Shown here piece after piece: positions 16,367-23,744 of a DNA stretch of 49,840 nucleotides (position 1 is the stretch's first letter; every line of letters begins with the position of its first letter). The stretch lies in contig JBBKWX010000023.1 of assembly GCA_037969175.1 (NCBI GenBank), forward strand, positions 1-49,840. Reading direction: 5' to 3'. The position numbers and the translations under genes are program-made. This DNA is from JBBKWX01 sp037969175. Its GTDB lineage: Bacteria > Bacteroidota > Bacteroidia > AKYH767-A > JBBKVM01. A model generated the notes under the pieces. It worked only from the letters and a program-made list of their open reading frames with translations. It searched no databases and was not told the DNA's origin.

Positions 16367-18908
16367 AGTTATCGTACCAATCTCTTTTTCTGATCAGTTT
16401 TAGATCTTGTAAAACAGAAGACTTTACATTGATCTGGAAATTATAACTCTGATGGAAACCAAATGGGATCCAATTGAATTTCATTTCCCAACAATGAAGA
16501 TCCCTGTATATATTTAGACTTGTATAAGTGAAATCTTTGTTTTCAAAATCATATCCCGAATTGAAACCTATCTTCCATTTAGGTGTTAGATTCAGATCAC
16601 CGTAAGTACTAATACTTTTTGTGATAGTACCTTCCGATAAACCGGGCTTTGAATAATTTAAATTGAAACTGACAGCCAGATTCCATGGAACATCAAAATC
16701 AACATAATCACCCGGGTTCGATCTGATCATTTCCATTTCAGGCGTGTTTGGATCTAGCGAAGGTTTATTTTGCCGGGCTTTTCTGTTCAAATTCATACTG
16801 GCACTGATATTCCCTGATGTCATTCTGGCTATATTCCCACCATTATCCAACAATAATATATTTATCCTTTGGCCAAGAGAATCCAAATCATAAAGGTCAT
16901 AGGTAGAACCAAAACTAATATCTACTTTTTCCATGATATTGGTTCTTCCATTGAGACTAATGGGACTCCATTTTAAACTATCGGCTGCCAGGTTATAAGA
17001 TCCCGAAAGGTTAATACTTTCAAAAAGTTTAACTTTTTTTGGAGTAGGATCTACAGCTTTCCTGTTCCGGATCTTCATTTCCAAATTATTATCCAAATTA
17101 AAATTTAGAAGGCTGGATTTTCCGGAAGCCGGACCACCAAATATTCCTTGCTCAAAAAAGGAGTAAGTACTTGTTGTGCCCAATGAATCAATTTGGACCT
17201 GCCCATAACTATTCCAAAACGGATCACTGAAATCGGGCCGGTAAGAAAAACCAACTGTAGGGCTGATCACATGTCGGATAGCAGTTACAGGCATATTCTT
17301 TAACCTGAACATCCCGTAAACCCGGGTATTCAGACTTGCGTTTAAATTAAAATCTCTTGCTGATCTGAATCCTTTAATTGTATCGGTTACTACCGAATTA
17401 CTTTCTGGGTTCCAGGATTTTTGTATGGTACTCAGATACCAGCGTTCTGAATAATTGACAGATGGAGAAAGTGAAAAGAATTTAAAAACCTTCATGGAGG
17501 TACTGATAGGGATGCTATGTCTTACGCCGTTTCTGAAGTTTTGCAAACTTTCTTTTCTAAACAATAAAGAATCTTTAGTTTCAAGATCATTTCTCGCGTT
17601 GAACAAATAACTCATTCCTATTCTGGAATACCAATTATCTTGTTTGATAGGATCTTTTGGTCTTAATGGGTTAAATCTGTTTACACTGAATGTTACATCC
17701 GGAATACTAAGGCTCACATCTTTTGTCAGCGAGTTTTGACTATGTCGGATATTGCTTGATAGATTGTAGGGTTTCCCCTGCCAGGATTTGCTCCAACTGA
17801 TGGCAGATTGAAATGTATTTGTCAGAAAATCATTGCCGGAAGAAATTGTATTCTGATAATAAGTACTGCTTCCTGCGTTGACATTCGCTGTCAACATTGT
17901 ACCGGGTCTTGCTTTTGGATCCTGAGAATGATTCCATCGGATGAAGAAGTCTTTGTTTCTGGTAAAATCGGGTAATTCTTGCTCTCCAAATCGGGTGTCA
18001 GAATAATTTAGTTGAACCTGTCCGGAATATTTATACCTCATTTTGTAAGCTGAAGCAGCTTTCAAACCATAACTTCCCAATGAATATATATCTCCTCGTA
18101 ATGCCAGATCCAAATGGTCGCTGATTCCTAAATAATACCCTCCATCGCGAAGGAAAAATCCAAGATTTGAAGATTCTCCATATGCCGGGAAAAGTATTCC
18201 ACTGCTACGCCCTTTTTTATTTGGGAACATCCCGAAAGGAAGTACAAGAGGTGTTGGGACATCCGCAATGACAAGATATGCCGGACCCGTAATGATCTTC
18301 TTATTCTTTACAACTTTGAGTTTTCCTGTACCTATATAGTAATGCGGATGGGGAAGATTGCAGGTGGTATATGCGCCATGACGAATATAAAAATCATCAT
18401 TTGCCTCTTTTTTTACTGTTTTCCCTAAAATATACCCTTCACCTTCTTTTGTATTTACTTCAACGATCTTACCCCTCTTTGAATCGAAATTATATCTGAT
18501 CTCAGAAGCAGCAAATTCCTGTCCGCCCTGATTGAATATTGGAGTGCCTTTAATAGTACCGGTGCTGTCAGGAAGCCCGCTGGCCTTGAGTTCACGTATA
18601 TTCCAGTCAATTTCAATATAATCTGCTTTCAGTTTGATATCTTCATATTCAATACTGGCTTTCCCAAATAAATAAACTTTTTGAGTAATAACATCGAAAC
18701 GGATAGAATCACGTGCGTCATACCTTACCTCAGCCTCTAATGCACCCTTGGGAGCCGATAGAGTATCTGCAGTAGGAATGGTTATTGATAATGTATCGTT
18801 TCCCGCCTCTTGTGCAAAGCACGGTTTGGGCAAAACAATTATCATTAAACCAATTAGGAGCGTTAAATCGGAGACGCGTCCGAATATTTTTATTAATTTT
18901 GACAACAA
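16365..18908 (-). CDS. lptD: LptD-like outer-membrane LPS assembly protein
   Basis: Outer-membrane protein of 847 residues, the probable final LPS translocon. An N-terminal signal peptide ends near residue 33 (…PCFAQ). Next comes an OstA/LptA-like beta-jellyroll region, about 55-200, with repeated patterns such as VYLFGKASIEYEDIKLKADY. The rest is beta-barrel sequence with alternating aromatic strands, ending in Trp-Tyr-Asp-Asn. The start is unusual: no ATG gives a full signal peptide. Tandem TTG codons at 18908 and 18905 do, whereas the first ATG (18845) would leave only a stub. It is divergent from a cell-wall amidase gene. The related OstA-like gene lies at 23734-25230. Confidence 0.85.
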   Translation of the reverse strand: MLSKLIKIFGRVSDLTLLIGLMIIVLPKPCFAQEAGNDTLSITIPTADTLSAPKGALEAEVRYDARDSIRFDVITQKVYLFGKASIEYEDIKLKADYIEIDWNIRELKASGLPDSTGTIKGTPIFNQGGQEFAASEIRYNFDSKRGKIVEVNTKEGEGYILGKTVKKEANDDFYIRHGAYTTCNLPHPHYYIGTGKLKVVKNKKIITGPAYLVIADVPTPLVLPFGMFPNKKGRSSGILFPAYGESSNLGFFLRDGGYYLGISDHLDLALRGDIYSLGSYGLKAASAYKMRYKYSGQVQLNYSDTRFGEQELPDFTRNKDFFIRWNHSQDPKARPGTMLTANVNAGSSTYYQNTISSGNDFLTNTFQSAISWSKSWQGKPYNLSSNIRHSQNSLTKDVSLSIPDVTFSVNRFNPLRPKDPIKQDNWYSRIGMSYLFNARNDLETKDSLLFRKESLQNFRNGVRHSIPISTSMKVFKFFSLSPSVNYSERWYLSTIQKSWNPESNSVVTDTIKGFRSARDFNLNASLNTRVYGMFRLKNMPVTAIRHVISPTVGFSYRPDFSDPFWNSYGQVQIDSLGTTSTYSFFEQGIFGGPASGKSSLLNFNLDNNLEMKIRNRKAVDPTPKKVKLFESINLSGSYNLAADSLKWSPISLNGRTNIMEKVDISFGSTYDLYDLDSLGQRINILLLDNGGNIARMTSGNISASMNLNRKARQNKPSLDPNTPEMEMIRSNPGDYVDFDVPWNLAVSFNLNYSKPGLSEGTITKSISTYGDLNLTPKWKIGFNSGYDFENKDFTYTSLNIYRDLHCWEMKFNWIPFGFHQSYNFQINVKSSVLQDLKLIRKRDWYDN
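18894..18901 (+). promoter_or_regulatory. Possible -7 box for the amidase operon, inside the lptD 5' end
   Basis: TAATTTTG matches TAnnTTTG exactly and is identical to the tRNA-His box. Transcription would start near 18908, leaving a leader of about 70 bases before the GTG at 18977. No -33 TTG is seen at the usual distance. If used, it overlaps the first codons of lptD on the other strand. Confidence 0.4.
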
Positions 18909-18947
18909 TTTTGGACAACTTACGCAATAGAGCCTCTATTCAGGCCT

Positions 18948-18955
18948 CAAAGCTA
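18948..18955 (-). promoter_or_regulatory. Possible -7 box for lptD (TAGCTTTG)
   Basis: Minus-strand TAGCTTTG fits TAnnTTTG and would give a leader of about 34 bases before the TTG start at 18908. No clear -33 TTG. The same octamer occurs upstream of ccmB (3087-3094) and of the gene at 40515. Confidence 0.4.
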
Positions 18956-18976
18956 ATCAAAAAAGACTCATACACT

Positions 18977-20104
18977 GTGAATACCATTCGCGCATCGTCG
19001 CTTGCGTTTTTTGTACTCGCATTAATTTCATTGTTTACTGCAGCTCATGCTCCGGCAGTTGACCGCTATGCATTACGCAAAGTGGTTATTGATGCAGGCC
19101 ACGGAGGACATGATACCGGCTGTCTGGGATCCAATGCTCGTGAAAAACACGTCACATTAGCAATTGCTCTTAAACTGGGCAAATTGATCGAAGACAATTA
19201 TCCGGATATTAAAGTTTTATATACCAGAAAGACAGATGTTTTTGTCGAATTATATCAAAGAGCTACAATTGCAAATAACAGCAAAGCAGATCTATTTATT
19301 TCAATACATTGTAATTCAGGACCAAAAACAGCATATGGAACTGAGACATTTGCAATGGGATTGCATAAAACGGAAGATAATTTGAATGTGGCAAAACGTG
19401 AAAATGCTTCTGTATTATTGGAAAAAGATTATCAGGTTAAATACGATGGATTTGATCCCAATTCTCCGGAATCTCACATCATCTTTGCATTATATCAAAA
19501 TGCATTTCTAAACCAAAGTTTGAATTTTGCAGCTAAAGTTGAACAACAATTTAAGGCTAACAACAGATTAAGCAGAGGAGTTAAGCAAGCTGGATTTCTT
19601 GTACTTTATAAGACCACTATGCCAAGTGTTTTGATTGAAACCGGATTCCTTACAAATTTAAATGAAGAGAAATTATTAAATTCTGAAAAAGGTCAATATG
19701 AAATTTCAAATCATATTCTTGCAGCTTTTAAAGAGTTCAAGACGGAGATGGAATCAGGAGTAGCTGCTAAAGGGGTGATCGATGCGCCTAAAGAAAATAA
19801 TAATCCTAATAATTCTGAACCATCAAACAAAGTGGCTGATGGAACTATTTATTTGTCAGTTCAGTTTGCAACTTCATCAAAGCCGATACCCTTAAATTCA
19901 AGCAGGCTCAAAGGAGTCAAAGATTCAAGGGAAGAGAAACATCCCGGAATTTATAAATATCTTTCAGGGAAATTTTATAGTATGCAGGATGCATTGGCAG
20001 CCCAGAAGATCATTAAAGATAAAGGCTTTGCAGATGCTTTTATTGTTGGTTTCCAAAATGGAAAAAGGATCACAGCAAGTCAGGCGGAGACCTTGTTGAA
20101 GTAA
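18977..20104 (+). CDS. N-acetylmuramoyl-L-alanine amidase with SPOR-like C-terminus
   Basis: Periplasmic zinc amidase (Amidase_3/AmiC type) of 375 residues that cuts the peptide stem from peptidoglycan. From the GTG at 18977 the protein begins with a signal peptide (hydrophobic to about 24). Zinc ligands and catalytic residues are His42 in DAGHGG, Glu56, His111 in SIHCN and Glu221 in LIETGF. A C-terminal region (about 291-366: YLSVQFATS…, YKYLSGKFYS, …FADAFIVGF) resembles a SPOR-type glycan-binding domain. The GTG is preferred because upstream in-frame codons overlap the lptD coding start and a promoter box. It heads a tight five-gene operon with an MlaD-like gene 23 bases downstream. Confidence 0.87.
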   Translation: MNTIRASSLAFFVLALISLFTAAHAPAVDRYALRKVVIDAGHGGHDTGCLGSNAREKHVTLAIALKLGKLIEDNYPDIKVLYTRKTDVFVELYQRATIANNSKADLFISIHCNSGPKTAYGTETFAMGLHKTEDNLNVAKRENASVLLEKDYQVKYDGFDPNSPESHIIFALYQNAFLNQSLNFAAKVEQQFKANNRLSRGVKQAGFLVLYKTTMPSVLIETGFLTNLNEEKLLNSEKGQYEISNHILAAFKEFKTEMESGVAAKGVIDAPKENNNPNNSEPSNKVADGTIYLSVQFATSSKPIPLNSSRLKGVKDSREEKHPGIYKYLSGKFYSMQDALAAQKIIKDKGFADAFIVGFQNGKRITASQAETLLK

Positions 20105-20127
20105 CATAAGAAATAACATTCAAGGAT

Positions 20128-21093
20128 TTGAAATACGGAAAAGAGATCAAGATAGGTGCTATAGTTACATTTGGTATATGTGCACTCATATGGGGAATCA
20201 ACTATCTTAAGGGTATAGATATGTTCACAACCCAAAAGAAATATTTTGTTGTTTACAATGCTGTAGATGGCCTGGTTGCTTCGAACCCTATTCAGATTAA
20301 CGGTTTAAAAATAGGACAGGTAAGAACACTTGAAATGCTTCAAGATGGGACCGGCAGAATTATAGCCACTTTACTTGTAGAAGGAAATATTCCAATTACG
20401 AAAAATAGTATGGCAAAGATCGTAAGTATCGACTTGCTGGGAGCAAAGGCTATTCAGATAATCCTTGGTATAAATTCTCCGATAGCTCAAAGCGGGGATA
20501 CATTGCTTGGTGATATTCAACCAAGCCTTTCGGATGAAGTAAACAGACAAGTAGCACCATTAAAACAGAAAGCGGAAAATTTACTTGGGAGTATAGACTC
20601 AGTGATGGTCGTTTTGCAAAGTGTGTTTGATGAACAAAGCCGCAGAAATATTTCTCAAAGTTTTGAAAGTATCAAAAATACGCTTCACCGCCTTGAACAT
20701 GCTTCTGTAAGTTTAGACACGCTTGTTACAACGGAACAACATAGAATCCGAGAAATCTTTGGTAACTTAGAGAGTATTACATCTAATTTAAAAAACAATA
20801 ATGAGCATATTTCCAATATCATCAAGAATTTTAGTTCGATAAGTGATACACTTGCAAAAGCGAATATCACAACTACGATTAATAATGCAGAGAAAGCTTT
20901 ATTTGAAACATCCGAGATCTTGGCTAAAATAAATCGGGGAGAAGGCTCAATGGGAATGTTGATCAACAATGACAGCTTATACAATAATCTGAATAATGCA
21001 GCCGGAAGTTTGGATAAATTAATGATTGACCTTAGAGAAAATCCGAAAAGATATGTTCAGTTTTCTTTGATAGGAGGCACTAAAAAAGAATAG
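20128..21093 (+). CDS. MlaD/MCE-domain lipid-transport protein
   Basis: Protein of 321 residues with one N-terminal membrane helix (about 9-26) followed by an MCE domain (about 38-117), the substrate-binding unit of Mla-type ABC systems that move phospholipids between inner and outer membrane. The C-terminal half is long and helical, likely coiled coil (repeated Leu/Ile/Asn pattern 140-300), as in many MCE proteins. The start is TTG at 20128, with no ATG nearby that keeps the helix. The partner permease and ATPase (MlaE/MlaF) are not in the window. It is the second gene of the amidase operon, ending 5 bases before the next gene. Confidence 0.85.
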   Translation: MKYGKEIKIGAIVTFGICALIWGINYLKGIDMFTTQKKYFVVYNAVDGLVASNPIQINGLKIGQVRTLEMLQDGTGRIIATLLVEGNIPITKNSMAKIVSIDLLGAKAIQIILGINSPIAQSGDTLLGDIQPSLSDEVNRQVAPLKQKAENLLGSIDSVMVVLQSVFDEQSRRNISQSFESIKNTLHRLEHASVSLDTLVTTEQHRIREIFGNLESITSNLKNNNEHISNIIKNFSSISDTLAKANITTTINNAEKALFETSEILAKINRGEGSMGMLINNDSLYNNLNNAAGSLDKLMIDLRENPKRYVQFSLIGGTKKE

Positions 21094-21098
21094 CATTT

Positions 21099-22427
21099 AT
21101 GCTGGCACAGATACTTTTTGTACTCGCTCTTGCAGCCGGAATAATTCCCTTCAGTTTAAAACTGAGGAAGATCATGCGCAATATTAATTTGGGGCTGTCT
21201 GAACCTGCTAGAAATGATCGTAGGTCTGAGAGATGGATGGTAATGACAAAAGTTGCTTTAGGGCAAAGTAAAATGGTTGTTCGCCCTGTTGCCGGAATTA
21301 TGCACATCCTTATCTATGTTGGTTTTGTAATAATTAATCTTGAGGTTCTTGAAATTATTCTGGATGGAATTTTTGGAACCCATAGAATGTTTGCTCCTGT
21401 TTTAGGGGGATTATATGACCTGCTGATTGGTTCTTTTGAATGGTTGGCAATTGGAGTTTTATTGGCTTGTTTTGTATTTCTGATTCGCAGAAATGTTATC
21501 AAACTGAAACGTTTTTTTTCAAAGGAAATGTCGGGTTGGCCAAGAACAGATGCTAATCTGATTTTGATCATTGAAATACTTCTGATGACTGCCTTCCTGA
21601 TGATGAATGCAACAGATAGCATTTTGCAAAGTAGAGGAGTAGAACATTATTCTGTAGCAGGATATTTTCCGGTAAGTTCAGTTTTTGCATCCTACTTAAG
21701 TTCATTTGAAACAAGTTCTTTGATCCTGATAGAACGGACTTGTTGGTGGTTCCATATTCTTGGGATATTTGCATTTCTAAATTACATCCCTTATTCAAAA
21801 CATTTCCATATTTTTCTTGCTTTCCCGAACACTTGGTATTCTAAATTGGAACCAAAAGGAGAGATCACCAACATGGAATCTGTGACAAATGAAGTTAAGC
21901 TGATGATGGATCCATCAGCAGTAATTCCGGAAGGACAATCAGCTGCTCCTGTCAGATTTGGTGCAAAAGATGTGAATGATCTTTCCTGGAAAAGTTTGAT
22001 GGATGCATATAGCTGCACAGAGTGTGGTCGTTGTACATCGGTGTGCCCTGCCAATATTACCGGCAAAGCTTTATCTCCAAGAAAGATAATGATGGATACT
22101 CGAGATCGTCTTGAAGAGTATGGAGATTTTATTGACAAAAATCCGGGCCATGAAAAGGGAGATGGAAAAAGCCTTTTACATGATTACATAAAACCCGAAG
22201 AAGTATGGGCTTGCACTACATGTAATGCCTGTGTTGAAGCATGTCCCGTAAATATTGATCCTGTATCGATCATAGTAGAACTTAGAAGGAATCTAGTCAT
22301 GGAGGAGTCATCAGCCCCTTCAGAATTAAATGCAATGTTTAGCAATATTGAAAACAATGGCGCCCCTTGGCCATTTTCACCTGCCGACAGATTTAATTGG
22401 AAAGACGATCTCAATGATGGAAAATAA
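21099..22427 (+). CDS. Membrane-bound Fe-S oxidoreductase subunit (two 4Fe-4S clusters)
   Basis: Protein of 442 residues. The N-terminal half has about six membrane helices with several His that could bind b-type haem (for example near 219, 235 and 237), resembling the NarI/HdrE/DsrM type. The C-terminal soluble part carries two 4Fe-4S motifs of the form CxxCxxCxxxCP, at Cys306-309-312-316 and Cys372-375-378-382. It should pass electrons between a quinone pool and a soluble partner. The partner is probably the CCG-domain protein 12 bases downstream, since together they mirror the HdrE/HdrD or GlpC-like arrangement. The donor and acceptor are unknown. Confidence 0.82.
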   Translation: MLAQILFVLALAAGIIPFSLKLRKIMRNINLGLSEPARNDRRSERWMVMTKVALGQSKMVVRPVAGIMHILIYVGFVIINLEVLEIILDGIFGTHRMFAPVLGGLYDLLIGSFEWLAIGVLLACFVFLIRRNVIKLKRFFSKEMSGWPRTDANLILIIEILLMTAFLMMNATDSILQSRGVEHYSVAGYFPVSSVFASYLSSFETSSLILIERTCWWFHILGIFAFLNYIPYSKHFHIFLAFPNTWYSKLEPKGEITNMESVTNEVKLMMDPSAVIPEGQSAAPVRFGAKDVNDLSWKSLMDAYSCTECGRCTSVCPANITGKALSPRKIMMDTRDRLEEYGDFIDKNPGHEKGDGKSLLHDYIKPEEVWACTTCNACVEACPVNIDPVSIIVELRRNLVMEESSAPSELNAMFSNIENNGAPWPFSPADRFNWKDDLNDGK

Positions 22428-22439
22428 TTAATAGGGATT

Positions 22440-23234
22440 ATGGAAGCAAAAACAATACATATTCCAACAGTTTCAGAACTCAGTGCCAAGGGGGAAAAAC
22501 CTGAAATTTTATTTTGGGTTGGATGTGCAGGGAGTTTTGATGACAGGGCTCGAAAGATCACCAAAGCGATCATAAAGATCCTCAATCATGTTGGGATCAA
22601 ATATGCCGTATTGGGTACGGAAGAATCATGCACAGGTGACCCTGCTAAACGTTCAGGAAATGAATTCCTTTTCCAGATGCAGGCTATGCAAAACATTCAG
22701 ACTTTGAATGGGTATGAGATAACAAGTATAGTTACCGCATGTCCGCATTGTTTTAATACAATTAAGAATGAATATCCTAAGCTGGGTGGTGATTATGAAG
22801 TGATCCATCACAGTAAATTATTGCATAATCTGCTTCAAAGTGGAAGACTAAAAATTGAAGGCGGAAGTTTCGCCGGAAAAAAAATCACTTTCCATGATCC
22901 CTGTTATTTGGGACGGGCAAATGGAGAATATGAAGCTCCGCGCTCAGTGATCGCTGCTCTGGATAATGAACTTTCCGAGATGAAGAGATCCAAAGCAAAT
23001 GGATTGTGTTGTGGTGCTGGAGGCGGGCAGATGTTTAAAGAACCTGAAAAAGGGGATAAGGACGTTAATATTGAGCGGACAGAAGAAGCTTTAGCTCTCA
23101 ATCCAGACATCATTGCAACCGGTTGCCCTTTCTGCATGACTATGATGAGCGACGGAGTTAAGTTAAAAGAGAAAGAAGCTGAAGTTTCAGTTTTAGATAT
23201 TGCTGAACTTATAGCAAATGCTGCAGACCTATGA
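22440..23234 (+). CDS. CCG-domain (HdrB/GlpC-like) Fe-S protein
   Basis: Soluble protein of 264 residues with two cysteine-rich domains of the CCG type that hold special Fe-S clusters in heterodisulfide reductase and glycolate/lactate oxidase families. The second domain is canonical: Cys155, Cys190-Cys191-Gly and Cys229xxCys232. The first is a variant: Cys29, then SerCys64 where CysCys is usual, and Cys101xxCys104, so one cluster ligand is missing. It is translationally coupled: its stop overlaps the start of the next gene by 4 bases (ATGA). It probably forms a complex with the membrane Fe-S protein upstream. The substrate is unknown. Confidence 0.83.
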   Translation: MEAKTIHIPTVSELSAKGEKPEILFWVGCAGSFDDRARKITKAIIKILNHVGIKYAVLGTEESCTGDPAKRSGNEFLFQMQAMQNIQTLNGYEITSIVTACPHCFNTIKNEYPKLGGDYEVIHHSKLLHNLLQSGRLKIEGGSFAGKKITFHDPCYLGRANGEYEAPRSVIAALDNELSEMKRSKANGLCCGAGGGQMFKEPEKGDKDVNIERTEEALALNPDIIATGCPFCMTMMSDGVKLKEKEAEVSVLDIAELIANAADL

Positions 23235-23728
23235 TATTTGACATTCATATCGGACCTAAAGAATTATCTCCTTCATCGCGGGTATGGATCTATCAGGCAT
23301 CCCGCTTGTTAAATTCCAACGAAGTTGAAATCATAAATAGAGAATTATCATCCTTTGTTCCCGGATGGACAGCTCATGATGAATTGCTGGAAGCAGCCGG
23401 AGGTATACATAAAAATTTGTTTGTTGTGCTTGTCGCGGACCAAAGTAGGACAGGGGCCAGCGGTTGTTCAATAGATAAAAGTTTGAAATTAATTCAAGGG
23501 CTTGAACAAAAATTGAATGTTGAATTTCTGAATCGTACCAATGTTGCTTTTATGACTAGCAATGAATTAGAAGTTTGTACCGCAGAAGAATTTAAACAAC
23601 TGATGAACATTGGCCAGGTTGATGATCAAACCATAGTATACAATAATCTCATAACTGAATTCTCAGAGATGGAGACTAACTGGGAAATGCCATTGGGGCT
23701 GAGCTGGCACAAAAACTTTTTTAGCTGA
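23231..23728 (+). CDS. Conserved protein of unknown function
   Basis: Soluble protein of 165 residues without signal peptide or membrane helix. It has the distinctive segments SSRVWIYQASR (about 16-26), GWTAHDELLEAAGGIH (45-60) and SGCSIDKSLKLIQGLE (77-92). I recall related Bacteroidota proteins being labelled ABC transporter ATPase, but no Walker A, Walker B or LSGGQ motif is visible, so that name should not be used. The Cys in SGCSID and the His in TAHDE are candidate functional residues. It overlaps the CCG-domain Fe-S gene by 4 bases and closes the amidase operon, hinting at a role with the Fe-S proteins. That link is inference. Confidence 0.75.
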   Translation: MIFDIHIGPKELSPSSRVWIYQASRLLNSNEVEIINRELSSFVPGWTAHDELLEAAGGIHKNLFVVLVADQSRTGASGCSIDKSLKLIQGLEQKLNVEFLNRTNVAFMTSNELEVCTAEEFKQLMNIGQVDDQTIVYNNLITEFSEMETNWEMPLGLSWHKNFFS

Positions 23729-23744
23729 ACTGATCAGTTAAAAA
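23718..23744. terminator. Hairpin overlapping both convergent stop codons
   Basis: Bases 23718-23728 pair with 23734-23744 (11 bp, one G·T wobble) around a 5-base loop. The TGA of the plus-strand gene (23726-23728) and the TGA of the minus-strand gene (23734-23736) lie in the two arms, and the core AACTGATCAGTT is a perfect palindrome. T and A runs form the base of the stem. It is the only terminator candidate between these genes, but lacks a separate T run. Confidence 0.4.

Noticed and set aside
18785..18976. Upstream in-frame extension of the amidase (64 residues)
   Set aside because: It would overlap the lptD coding start and place non-conserved basic sequence before a good signal peptide starting at GTG 18977.
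23231..23728. ABC transporter ATPase annotation for the 165-residue protein
   Set aside because: No Walker A, Walker B, Q-loop or signature motif is present and the protein is too short.
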